Shown piece by piece: positions 14,001-25,290 of a stretch of 64,000 bases of DNA; within the stretch, counting starts at the first letter, position 1; every line of letters begins with the position of its first letter. The stretch comes from Strigops habroptila. Lineage: Eukaryota > Chordata > Aves > Psittaciformes > Psittacidae. The position numbers and the translations under genes were made by a program. Where the stretch lies: positions 133,454,057-133,518,056 of the forward strand of contig NC_044277.2 in NCBI RefSeq assembly GCF_004027225.2. Reading direction: 5' to 3'. A model generated the notes under the pieces. The model ran no database searches. It worked only from the letters and a program-made list of their open reading frames with translations, and had not been told where the DNA came from.

Positions 14001-16541
14001 CATCATCCCTGAGGGAATTGCGTTTACGACTGAGTTGAATGTTAATGATCAGCATTCCATATTCTAAAAATGTCAAAAGGTCTGCAAAATAATCTCTGTA
14101 GCTATTTCTTGGATGCAATGTCAAGGATAAATATTAATAGGTCTGCTATAAATATAAGCATTTGCCCTAAGAAAAAAAGCACTTCAAAGAGTATAAAATC
14201 CATCCCAGCATCTTACATATACCAAATCATGCACAATAATGACTCCCTGTACAATGACAGTATTAAATTGCAACTCAAATTGGTGTCAGCGAAAATTCAT
14301 TTAGTATTTTTCACTTACAGGCATCAGAGGAAAATGAGTTAAGACAGTCCTGATACAGACCATGACAGAAACATTTGTCTTCCAATGCTTGTAAATTAAG
14401 AAATGAAGGAAATAAATAAGAATTGTCTGATAAAAATTTATCTGGATAAGAGTTTAGCCATTTATTAGTATGAAGCAATTGCTACTCACAAATCTAGTCT
14501 GTATAATGCATGATGCTGCGAGAAAAGGTTTTCCATCCAGCCTAAGGATGAAATCAATAGTCACAAAACCATACTAAAATTGATGCTCCAATCAAGTTCT
14601 GACTGAAGATTTTGACAACTGGTTTCTGATTCTAAAAGTAATAGTATAGGTCTTTTATTAAGAGGCAAAATAGTTTACAATTCATTTAATGACTAATGTT
14701 CTCTATTTCCAATACCATGAGAACAACAGTATGTGAGCTAATTTTAACATGTGGAAAGAACATTTAATTTTATCAGAAGGAAACAATGAAGAATCTAATT
14801 TATTCTCCACATGTGTGCTTAACCCCCATTGATATTAATAAGAGTTAAGCAGCCTATGGAGAGGAAAATGGACCCCCAGACGTGGCAAAATGTTTTAAGA
14901 AAATTATCTGCAGCTTTCTAATGACCACAGAAATTATTTCTTTTTTTATACCAGTAGAGAGAGAAAAAGAGCTTCATATCCAGCCAGTCATGAAATGTTC
15001 CTGGCTTTCTCAAGGCTGTATGTATGTAAGCAGTGGTACACACACACTCACAGATGTGTACACGGGTGGTGTCTCACAGACTCACACAAGCACATCCTTC
15101 TCAGTCGTTGCCTCCTTCCAACCAGGCTGATCTTTGGCACAGGGCTGTCTGAAATTCTGCTGCTCTTCCCACTGCCTGCACTTCCCAACTAGGGATAAAG
15201 GAAGACAAATTTTGCTTAACTCACATTTTTTTATTTGAGTGTTTAATATGCTGACAGGACCAATAAAGGATGGTGAATAACCTTATGTGCCCTGTGCCAC
15301 ACTTTGCCTTAATTCTACTAACTTTGGTGAGTGCAGAGGTTTCATCTTGGTTAGTCATTGGCAAGTCTCCTCAGCTGCCTAGTGGCACTCCAGTAGAGGA
15401 TGTGCTTCGACTTCATCCTCAACATTTGTACCAGCCACTTCCATTTTCCTCTCAAGATGAACTTTGATAAAAGAGGTTGGTCATTAGCAAATCATTCCAC
15501 CTAATTCTTCATTCTTCCAGGGCACTTCCTTCTGAAGATATACAAGCTCTTTGTTGTTGCTGTGGTAGCTTTCACTTCGTTTTCTGAACTTTTTGAGAGC
15601 ACAGTGTTCCTAATGCTCTTGGGCAAACTCACCATTGTAAATGGGACCTCTGCAGAGCCTGTAAAGGTCATCCCTCTATTGGTGTTCACAGCAGGAGTTT
15701 AAATGAATGACATCCAACTTTCTTTTCACAGCATTCCCTGGGGAACTGCCCAGACCTTGAAATCCTGCACTGTATGTTCTCTGTAGCTAAGAACTTGGAA
15801 TCTTGAATTAAATCACCTTCAACATGTTTACAGACCTCATTCTGTCCAGCTAAGCTCATGATGTGTTAATGTTATTTGCTGATACTTATTTACTGCTCTT
15901 TTACATCCCTTTCATCTGATTTTATCTTTAATTCAACAGAATTGTATCATTTGAGGCACTTGCCTCCGACAAAATTCCCTAGAATTTGCTTTCACTCAAT
16001 GTTTTTGCATGTTTCAAAATGTAAGCATAATAATGAACAAAGGACTTCCAGGGTTTTGTTTTCTTTTTGTATCTGTGGAATTAAAGGCAGCTTGGGCATG
16101 GGCACCTCTGTTTACTTTCCTTTTGTGTCATATACAATAAAATCTTCAGCCACTGATGAAAGCTCATTTGTACCCTGGATGTTTTCCTGTCCACTTCAAC
16201 TGATTTTATATAACATGCAAAATGAGTATTCAATATTCAGTTACTTATGCACCAAATGGAGTAAGCCAAAGAATTAGCTCAATCAAGCATTCTTTTTTCC
16301 TTAAAAACCCCAACAAACCAACAAACCAACCCAAGTGGAAACAAACCAGAGAAAAGCTATGACATGTACTGCAGATAGGATACTGGCTTGACTATTGGGA
16401 AACATTTGTTCCTTTCCTGGTACGGTTGTTTACCTCTGATGCTGATTTTGAACTGGAGACTTTGCTTTGGTTTACTTTGTCAGCTTTTTCCATTGCCAAT
16501 CTTAGACAGTTACTTAGCAAAGTTCTACTTATGGTAAAGAC

Positions 16542-16553
16542 TATATATATATA
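16542..16553. repeat. (TA)6 microsatellite
   Basis: Short perfect dinucleotide run 'tatatatatata', followed directly by TTTACAG. Confidence 0.85.
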
Positions 16554-19500
16554 TTTACAGCAAGTTATTTATTGTGTAGACATACTCTTCATCACCTTTC
16601 CATTAAAATGTTTCCTCAGTTGCTTTTAGCTTTGCAGACCAAACCACAAATCAAACCAAAAATCACAAATAACAGGTTTAGAAACACAGATTTCATTAAA
16701 GTATTGCTGGGAATTTCGGAGGAGAAGGATTTGATGATAGTGAATTTGATGAAGGTTTGTTTTAACTGCATTGGACTTAGACCTGACCTTCCCTTCAAAG
16801 TCAGGGCTGCCATATACTTAAAATCGACCTGATTTAAGAATGAAAAGGGGACAACAGCCCAAATTGTAAGAGTTTCTGTCCCTATTGCTTGGCATCTCTA
16901 TCAATCTGTACTCTTTTACAAGACAACTTTATCCAGTTCTGAATGGAAGACAAAGGTTACCTCCTTTTTCCTGGGAATTTGAACAAGAATTGGTTGCAGG
17001 ATACAGGCAGTTTTATTTTTAACTTTTTAGTAGAACTTCATCGTATCATCCCTTATATATTTTGGACTTCATGCTTAAAACTACAGCAAATTATCTCAGA
17101 CACAATATACATGCTTGGAAAAACTGAACTAAAGCAAAGTAATACGTGATGCCATATCTTAAAGCTAAACTTACTAAAATCTAGGATTCCTTTTAGGATC
17201 ATGCTTCAATATCTAAGATCTGCAGAACTACTTTGCTGTTGATCCCTTTCTCACAAACCCATTAGAGCTCAAAATCCCATTTCTAACCTTCTTTCAGACT
17301 GAGAAATGTCAAGAATAGGCTTGTTGGTTTACCTGTGCTTACCTGACGGCTGCCCTTGGTGGAATGGTATTAAGCAGGTATATGGGGCTTTTATTGGTTG
17401 AAAGGATGTATTTTCATTTATAACAAAATATCCGAGCTTTGTGAGTAGGAATACTTGTCTCTCCTGGTTTATTTCCTCCTCCCACTACTACATAAAAATA
17501 TATATTGACATTGCCTTGCAGCATTACAATTTTTAATGTGGTGCATTATAGTTTCCAAAGCATATCACTTTTTATGATACATGGTAGCTTAAAGGGAAAA
17601 GCAGTATCCAGCAGGGAAATGAAGGGTGAAATACCGGCCTCTTTGAAGTCAGTGAGAAAAACTATTACTGCCTTCAGCAGAGGCAAGGTTTCAGTCCAAG
17701 CATTAAGGAAGAAATGTGGAGCCATATATTGATTTTATCTCTTCGGTAAAACCGTAGAGAAGAGAAGAGAAATGCCTTCATCTGGAATCTAGGATGCTTA
17801 ATATCAGTAGGCGTTTAGGAAATTGCATTACATAGCTGAATGGTATGTTGGACCAATGAAACATCCAAAATCTCTACATTTGACCCCTGAGTTTATAAAT
17901 GAAGAAAAAAGAACCCAACTGCAAAACCATTATAGCCTCTAAGATTTCTGTTCACATATGTAATACAGAGCAGCCATATCTGAACATATTTAAGAACAAA
18001 AAAGCCAAGCTTGAGGCTACCCCAGTCTATATTAGTAGACCGCAAAGTACACAAAATTACATTCAGACAGAATTTTATAAAGGGTCAGAAAACCATTTTG
18101 TTTAGAAATAAAAAACGCATTAGGATGGGAACTCTCCTCTAGAGCTGCCCCTCTATAATTTAAAATATTTGTAGCTAATTAAGAGAATCTGGTATCACAG
18201 TTAAACAGGGGAAATATTGAGATAAATAATTCATGAACATCTGAAGTAAATAACTTCCAAATAGATAGTTTGACTAATTTACTTTTGACAAATATATGAG
18301 CAAAGCTTTGTTTTTGCAAGAGCTTGATGAACACAATTATCAGCTCTGTAGTTGAAATAAAATTTATTCCGGACAACTGCTGATTTTGTTTCTAAAGGCT
18401 CAGAACATGTGACTTTTAGACAAAAATTCTTGCAGCTCCACCACTATTTGTGAATTTTGAGTATCAGTTGTCAAACAAGACTATTAGCCAAAATATTGTC
18501 AGTACCAAAAAGGCAGTGAGAATGCTGGAATAGCAAATAAATTCATTAATTAAATCTTCTTAGGTTTCACATGCAAGGAAAAAAAATGACAGAACAGTTA
18601 AAGTAGCTCTGCTCTGAGCCCCACACTTTCTTCCGTCTTAATGAAAGAGTAAAGCTGAGGCTCTGATATTGCTACATTGTCATGGTAATTGGGAAGCTGT
18701 GAATTCTACATGATGACTTTACCAGAGGTTCAAGAAAGAGGACATGCTGAACTATGAGGAAAAGAATTTATTTAAATGTCAGTCTAGATAAAAGGCCAAA
18801 GGTTAATAAAAGCTATGCATTGTATGTCATGGAGCTTTGTTTTAAGTCTGATCTGCTTGGAACAATTCTACATGAAAATCCCAGTTTCGTACCTGTATGC
18901 CCATATTTCACATTGAATTTGTTAATATATAGTAACATGAAAGTCAGAATACTCAGAAAAGGAGACTGATTGCTGTTAAGTTTCTCAAAATTGTTTCTAT
19001 TCTTGTGTTCCCATCTCTTCACTTTACATCAAATTGTGTGGTAGTGCTATTGTATCCAATAATTACAGAAGAGAGGTAGAGACTAGCTTTTATACAAACA
19101 TGACCTTCACACTAAAATGTGATCCATTCTGTTGAGAGAAAGGCAGTAGAGAAACATGGAGAAAATTATTCTTTTCCTAGATATGTTGGACTTGTCTTAT
19201 ACTTCTTGTCCACACAAACAAAAGGATTCCCTGTCCAAAATCATGAGTGTTACCGGTTTGGTAAAAAATTAGACATCTGCTTAAATATTTAGTATTCTCG
19301 AGTTCTATCCCTGGAAAAAATTTAACAAAATACTGTTATGTTCTAAAGTAAGAGCCTGATCGTGATGTAAAGGAGAACTATACTGCAAGTAGGTTGGACT
19401 TTTAAATCCTGTTTTCTAAGGCAAAGTATTTAAAAGTTGCTCCTTATTATTAAGAAAGGAAAAACTCACTAAGGGTCATTTTTGCCAGAACTCTTTCTGT

Positions 19501-22500
19501 ATAATTATTTTTTTAATCAGGTCTAATGGCAGTTGCATTGTTGACTCTAGTAATTTCAAAATCTTTATCAGCTTCCAATTCCAGATTAGAGCTCCACTAT
19601 CTAGAAAACTTTGAAAACAACATAACAAGGAAATTCTCAGCCCCAGTGAACTCTCAATATGAGATTTAATTAAAATAGGATGTATGAGACAGGAAGAAAG
19701 ATGAAAGGACAAATTGGATGAACGTTCATAAATTAGTCATAGCAGTGGGTTTAGCACTCACAAGTGACAACCAGCCTATTTGCTCTATGCTTTTTGCAGA
19801 GCTATAAAGTTCAGCAGATGCCTCTAGTTTGTTCACAAACTAAAGCTGCAGACCTAAAAATTGCACCTAAAAAAGGTGTTAAGTGTCTCAAACCTTGCTC
19901 TTGCAGTATGAGGAAAAAAGTGAGAAATCACAGAGAGTCTTGAACTACACCACCACCTGCTGTTGCAACCATTATGACTCACATAATTTATTCATACCCA
20001 AATACAGTGTGCATCTGCTATTTATTGATATTTTGGGTTATTGTTCTTATTATGGCTTGTGCTTTTATTGAGCAAAATTTCCAGGTACTGTGGAGAGTAT
20101 ATAAATATGGATTATATACAGCATATAAAGGCCTTTCCCTTTCATAACATCAAAAAATGAGTAATGCATTTGCTCCCTTTCCAGCTAAGCAATATAAACA
20201 TCAAAGGAAGGATTAGCATTTTAGGTCTTTGACAACACTAAATCTCTGTGTCATATGTCTTGCTGTCTTGTGCTGAACATTTATATTTCTATACCTATTA
20301 CATAATCAAAGAAGTGGGTCAAGCATCTTTACTTTCCTCTAATTCGCATAATTAAGTAAACCCCCAATTTTTTTGCCAAGTTATCTACACTCACACTGAA
20401 ATAATACCTGTCAGTTTCACCCTGAAATAAATTCATTAACTAGGTCTCAAACTCCTGTCCTTCCTGTGAGGCAGAAGTTTACGGTGCACAGTGAGCCACT
20501 GCTACTCTGCTGTAATGACCCAGCAGTCTGATGTAGTGGATTATGCCAGGTTCCATAAACAATCTGAGATACTGTGACTAGAAGGGTGTGAAGGATTGTA
20601 CTGCAGCCATCTACGGAGGCTTGGCTGCTAGGAGTCAGCATGAAGCTTGGCTGTAGTATTGGATGGGGAGGGCTTATGGTTGGGAAGACTCAAGGTGCAC
20701 TGTTTTCAGGCCAGACACTTTCAGGAGGGCTCTTATGAAACGGGTTCAGTATAATGGAGACTTCAGCAGGTGGAAGATAGTAATATAAATGATTATCTGC
20801 CTTAGATGAATTTCTTTCAGACTGAGTAAGCCAGGTTGATGCAGAGATTTATGTTGCTACAGGCCCTATGTAGTTACCTACCTCTTTTTTTTTCATCTAT
20901 ACTTGTACTTCAGATCATTTTTTCTGCAGCAGGAAGTATTCTGTCAAGTCAGTAAACTGAAAGAAGTTCTAAGCAGAGGTCTCTGCCTCCATAGTGAAAG
21001 CGCCTACTACGTCTAAAGTTGAATGAGAGGAAACCAGGATGTTAAATATGTGTGGATGCTTAGATATGCAATAAGCGATTTGGTCAAAAAGGAAAAATCT
21101 GGCTTCTTGAAGGAAAGCAGTACAGTCCTGCCCGCTTTCCTTTATTTGTTATTTCTAGGTTTTCATCCTGCTGTCTGGGAGAAGGGTGACTTTCTACTTG
21201 ATTTTATCACATGGGAACATAAAAACCCATTTATTGGCTAGGATTTGCCTTGCCTTCACAAAGTCATTGCAAGTTAGCTATGATACTGATGACTGTCCAG
21301 TAGGCAGGTGGCCTGTCTGCTCTGCAGAGCCTTGATTTTGAAATAAGGACACAAACCAGTACATATCAGTTTGCAACTCACTGCTAATGTCAATGGCAGT
21401 GCTCATCCATGGGGGGTTTCTAGGGTCATACATAGGGAAACAAGATTTTTCTGAGTTCTTCAAAACTTTGGGAAGCTGGACTTCTCATAAAAGTGCAGAT
21501 ATCGTGCAAGCTGGCGCTACATTTAGTTCCATAGGGAGTGTAAAGTGAAAGATTTTTATCAGGCTTATATGAAGCATACACTTGTGGAAAGCCCAGGAAT
21601 AGTCTACATCAAAGAGAGTACTTAGTTTACAATTTAAAGTTTATTCTTCTATCTGCCTATTTTTGCTATTAGTAATGGATGAATCTGGGCCCTGCACATA
21701 TTAGACTAGGACAGAATCTGTTCACAGTTTCTATAATATAGAACTGAGATTTGATTGCATTGTCTTTAATTTGCACTTTTTACACATAACAAGGCTACTT
21801 TTATTTCCTTTAAATTTGCTTCCCTTTTGATCTAGTAATTTCCCACCTAATTTCACGGTTTTATGTTCATTGCTCCTACTAAAAAAAAGGCCATCCTGTC
21901 TTGAAATATGAGAGTTTCTTTTAATCTGCAGTATAGTTCACTTAACTTTATTTATTTACCTTTCAATGTTGTGGAAATTGAGATTACACAACCTCATACC
22001 TGGGGTTATCATAAAGATTATCAACAGTTGCTTGTCCTTCAAAGGTACACATGTTCATAATCAGACACGTCCAGACTCACTGACTTTAGACAAAAAATAC
22101 CCCATTTGCAGTAATCAGAATACCTGGAATAGTCATTCTTTGAAGAAATTCCTCTCTTGATTAAATTGTCTTGCTGGGAAGATAATTTAAAATTAATTAT
22201 TACAATTCTTTTCTGCCTGCAAAGTCTCAGCAGAATGAAGGGGTTTCTCTCTTCTAGGTTATTTACCCCTTTCCCTGTAGATTCTGCCAGGGTTGTTAAC
22301 ACCACTTTATTTCACTGATCATATGAGACAGGTTTCCAGCAGTTGCTGGAAAGACATGAGGGCAAGACAGCGCTAGACTGTGGATGGATAAATGAAGACA
22401 TAACAGACCAAAAGGAGGCAAAGAAAAATATAGCTAGATAAGATATAGCAGGAGGAGCAGAAAAAAAACAACATGTAGGAGGTGAGTGAATACCACTTCA

Positions 22501-22738
22501 AAACATCACGTACTCTGCAAGTGGACAATTTACTAGTGCAATGGTGACATTTACCATGATACTACAGTATATTCCTGCATCCTGTGTATCAGCCTGGTTT
22601 TATGAGCTAATACAGAAGATAAAAAAACTTTCTGCCTTTCTCATCTTGTCCTCAGCATTCAATCTTTAAAATGTGTGACACGAAGCATGTGGCCAAAGGC
22701 CCAAAAGCGGTGACACGCCTGTCCGTTTTTACATCCGT

Positions 22739-22744
22739 CACGTG
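22739..22744. promoter_or_regulatory. CACGTG E-box at the upstream shoulder of the CpG island
   Basis: The palindrome CACGTG lies in the context CCGTCACGTGGCA, the class of site bound by bHLH-zip factors such as USF. It is where CpG density begins to rise, about 1.8 kb upstream of the CHN2 ATG. Function is inferred from the motif only. Confidence 0.3.
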
Positions 22745-23322
22745 GCAATTTAGAGATTAATAAAAGTTAGTGCTAAAGCTTGGCTTAAAGCTCGTTCCTA
22801 CTCAGGCGGAGCAAGCCGTCATTACAAAACAAAGCCTGGGAAACCCGCGTCTAGAAAGCTCTAGGCGGAAATCAATCCCACGGGGGTGCGGGACGCGCTG
22901 CAGTGATCGCTGCCGCTGGTGTCTCCGCCGCTAGAGGGGGTCCCGGTACCTGTTTTCCCGAGATAAAAATGGGACGCGACTGCAAGGTCTGGGAAGTCTG
23001 GGCTGTGTTTTGGCTCTGGGAGCTAGAGAAGCGGCTGGGTGCGGGTTACAGGGAGGCCAGCCGGGTTGCATGCTCCTTCGAGATGCTGCGGAGCTGGAGC
23101 TGGGTGGGTAAGGCTTCGTTTGCCAAGGAAACTTTAATGGGCTTCCTCGCTCATCCCGAAGTAACTTTGTGTTACAGACTGTTATGAAACGTGGAAGGCT
23201 TTCATAAATCGTCATCAAGGCAAATGGGTTGTAAGCTTCTTACAGATCCTGTATCAGCAAGACTTTGCCACTCGGCTTTTGACAACCGTATGGCAGCTGA
23301 CCACCTTCCTGCAGCCTCATTG

Positions 23323-23329
23323 TATAAAA
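23323..23329 (+). promoter_or_regulatory. TATAAAA box-like motif inside the island
   Basis: TATAAAA in the context ATTGTATAAAACGCGATGG lies within the 5' part of the CpG island, about 1.2 kb upstream of the CHN2 ATG. It could mark a minor upstream start site or be coincidental. Nothing else here confirms transcription. Confidence 0.25.
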
Positions 23330-23546
23330 CGCGATGGAGGCTTTGGCTAGCGATAAAACACTGCGAAGGAAGCACGGAGGGCAGTCAACAGGAGGAAGCC
23401 TCCAAGTGATGCTTTCTCGGCTCTTTCTTTTTCCCACTTGCTCATTACTACACGGGGTAGTGCCCCAGGCTGTCACAAATCCTCACGAATCCCCCCAGAG
23501 CCGTCAGGCGCCGGAACGCTTCGGAAGGGGGTAGAGCGGTTGAACC

Positions 23547-23552
23547 CACGTG
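23547..23552. promoter_or_regulatory. CACGTG E-box in the CpG island
   Basis: CACGTG in the context ACCCACGTGTGGCC, about 1 kb upstream of the CHN2 start codon. A second copy of the same palindrome is at 22739. Assigned by motif only. Confidence 0.3.
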
Positions 23553-24466
23553 TGGCCGGGCCGGGGCCCCGCAGCGCACCTGCGGGAGGGCGCGGGGTTG
23601 GTGGTTTTTTAAGAAAACAGGAGGGAGGGAGGAGAAAAAAATAAAAGGGAAGAAAAGTGAAGGTGGGAACATGCCAGGTGGAGGAGGAGACCCGCGGGAA
23701 CGGAGGGCAACCCGCAAAGGAAGGAGGCAGACAAAGGGCAGCGGGGGGCGAAGCACTGCCCCAGGTGTGCGGCCCCGCTCCAGCTGTAGCTGCGCGGTAC
23801 CGGGAACCTCCGGGGTCGCGGTGAGGGAGGTATTGCCGGCGGGGCCGGGGAGTGGGAGCGCAGCGGAGCGCACACTGCGGCACCGCCAAGGGGGGCGCCG
23901 GTCCGGGGCGCTCAACAGGCGCTGCCGCCCCGCCGGGACGGGCGCCGGTACGTGGTAGAGCCGCGCTCGCCGCCAGCCCCGTGCCAGGCGGCGGCGGGCG
24001 GAAAAGGGGCTTGGCCGCGGCTCGGCGGGGCTGCCGGGGCTCGCCCGCGGCGGGACCCACCCTGCCCGCTGAGCCGGGGCCGGCAGCCCGGCCGGCAGCG
24101 CCGCCGCTTCCTTTGTGTGCGTGAAGGGAGCTGCGGCGGGCGGCGGCGGGTGTCCCCGGCGGGCTGTCAGCGCTGCCCGCGAGGAGGCGGGGAAGGGACG
24201 GGAAGGGAAGGGAGGAGGCGAGGGAAGGCGCTGGCAGGGCGGCTCTCCCGGCCCCGTCACAAGGTGAGCCCCGCTCCCCAGGCGCACAGAGGCACTGGAA
24301 GCGCCGCGGGGCCTTTTCCCTGACCTGCCGAGCGGCTTCGCCCAGCCCCGGAGAGCGGCCGGTAGCGCCTCGGCGGGGCGCCGCCGCCACCCGCTCCCCG
24401 GCGGTGCGGGGAGCCCAGCGCGGGCTGCGGCGGCGGCTCGGCGCGGCGCAGCTCCGGCACTTTGAG

Positions 24467-24526
24467 ATGGGCTGGCGGCAGCGGCGGCCGGACAGCAGCG
24501 GCGGCCGACGCGGGGCTCGCAGCTAA
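24467..24526 (+). CDS. Upstream ORF in the CHN2 5' leader (19 codons)
   Basis: An ATG at 24467 with G at -3 and G at +4 (a strong Kozak context) opens a frame of 19 codons, very rich in Arg and Gly (MGWRQRRPDSSGGRRGARS), ending in TAA at 24524-24526. It stops 22 nt before the CHN2 ATG and is in a different frame, so it does not overlap or extend the main ORF. If transcription starts upstream of 24467, scanning ribosomes would meet it first, and it could lower CHN2 translation or make it depend on reinitiation. The peptide is unlikely to have a function of its own. The start site is not known, so inclusion in the mRNA is inferred. Confidence 0.45.
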   Translation: MGWRQRRPDSSGGRRGARS

Positions 24527-24548
24527 GGGGCGAGGAGCAGGAGGGACC

Positions 24549-24597
24549 ATGGCCGCATCCAGTAACTCCAGTCTGTCCGGCTCGTCAGTTTCCTCCG
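24549..24597 (+). CDS. CHN2: Beta2-chimaerin, coding exon 1 (partial gene; the rest lies beyond the window)
   Basis: The ATG sits in an ideal Kozak context (ACCATGG) within a CpG island. The exon encodes MAASSNSSLSGSSVSS plus the first base (G) of codon 17, then meets a consensus donor GTAAGT at 24598. This matches the N-terminus of vertebrate beta2-chimaerin as I remember it, where residue 17 is Asp (GAY), agreeing with the G left by this exon. Beta2-chimaerin is a cytosolic Rac-GTPase-activating protein with an SH2 domain, a C1 domain binding diacylglycerol or phorbol ester, and a C-terminal RhoGAP domain. It links receptor and lipid signalling to Rac inactivation in cytoskeletal control. 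Exon 1 carries only the Ser-rich N-terminal tail, and none of those domains is in this window. The beta1 isoform uses a different promoter and is not expected here. The identification rests on 16 residues plus splice phase and promoter context. Confidence 0.87.
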
Positions 24598-24603
24598 GTA
24601 AGT
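24598..24603 (+). other. CHN2: Splice donor of CHN2 intron 1
   Basis: The sequence TCCTCCG|GTAAGT fits the U1-complementary donor consensus at +1 to +6. It leaves the reading frame after the first base of a codon (phase 1). No matching CHN2 exon 2 was found downstream, so intron 1 exceeds 39.4 kb. Confidence 0.88.
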
Positions 24604-25290
24604 TTCTCCGGAGGGCGCCGCGTTTTTCCCCTCCCTCCATTTTAGCGGGGAGCTACCTGTCTGCAGAGCTCCTCGCCGTCCCGCCCGCCCCTCTCTGGGG
24701 CCGAGGGCAGCCGGGACGGGGGAGGCGATATGGGGCCCGGCTCGCCTCCCCGCCATGCCTTTGTGTGGGGCGGGAGCGAGGGGACCCCCTCGCGGGGGAA
24801 GCAGCATCCCTCCCGGCTCGGGAAGGGGCGCGCCCGCGGATCCGCGGCCGGCACGTTACCGGAGCACCCGCTTCGGGGGGATTGGGTGGCGAGGGTATTC
24901 AGACACCACCTCGCCTGCTGACGGGCGTCCTCTGCCGCGGTCCCTGCGGGGCACAGCCGCCCAGCATCGCCTGTCGGCGCGGGGGTCGTGCGTGGGCCAC
25001 TGAGTTGCGCCGCCGGTCAGGGACTGCCCGACTTGCCCCTCGGTGGGCATCGTGGCACACGGGGTGTTCTGAGTACTTCTACAATACTGGGAACGATGAA
25101 ATTTCCGGTGCGGATACATAAATGCTCCAGGTGAATAACCGCCCCAGGGTTTCGGCCCCGGGGGCCGTGCGCGGGTTGAGGAGCTTGTGCTACCTCTGGG
25201 TTTTGGAGTGCTGGGGTGGGAGGTAGTGTGGGGCGGCTTGTTGCCCCTCCGGCTCCGCTGCAGACTTGCAGGAAGACAGAAAAGTTACGG

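Larger units (their letters stand above)
4386..22680. other. Upstream intergenic DNA, no supported gene
   Basis: About 18 kb of AT-rich sequence without a recognisable coding gene or further CR1/LTR copies. The two largest plus-strand frames, 7249-7668 (139 codons) and 8320-8829 (169 codons), show no domain and are of a size expected by chance over this length. Visible low-complexity parts are an A19 run at 11029-11047, a short CA-rich patch near 15041-15052, a CAAAC-like tract near 16304-16335 and a (TA)6 at 16542-16553. Distal enhancers for CHN2 could lie here but cannot be seen from sequence alone. Confidence 0.55.
22860..25290. promoter_or_regulatory. CHN2: CpG island spanning the CHN2 promoter, 5' UTR and exon 1
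   Basis: The sequence shifts abruptly from AT-rich flanks to very high G+C with dense CpG dinucleotides, strongest from about 23500 to 25050. It surrounds the start codon at 24549 and continues past the exon 1 donor. No TATA box lies at a suitable distance from the ATG, so dispersed initiation somewhere around 24.1-24.45 kb is likely, as is usual for CpG-island promoters. GGAAG-type purine repeats lie at about 24183-24232. Large frames on both strands here (279 and 305 codons on the minus strand) result from the scarcity of stop codons in GC-rich DNA. Boundaries are estimated by eye. Confidence 0.9.

Noticed and set aside
1..22680. Exons of CPVL, the usual neighbour upstream of CHN2, on the minus strand
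   Set aside because: No serine-carboxypeptidase blocks were seen in minus-strand frames. Short diverged exons cannot be excluded, but none can be supported.
23448..24390. Minus-strand frames of 279 and 305 codons in the CpG island
   Set aside because: The composition is Pro/Arg/Ala/Ser-rich, as expected from stop-poor GC-rich DNA. Two overlapping frames are open at once and no domain is recognisable.
24462..25121. 219-codon plus-strand frame running over CHN2 exon 1
   Set aside because: It is in a different frame from the CHN2 ATG, crosses the consensus splice donor and has GC-driven composition.
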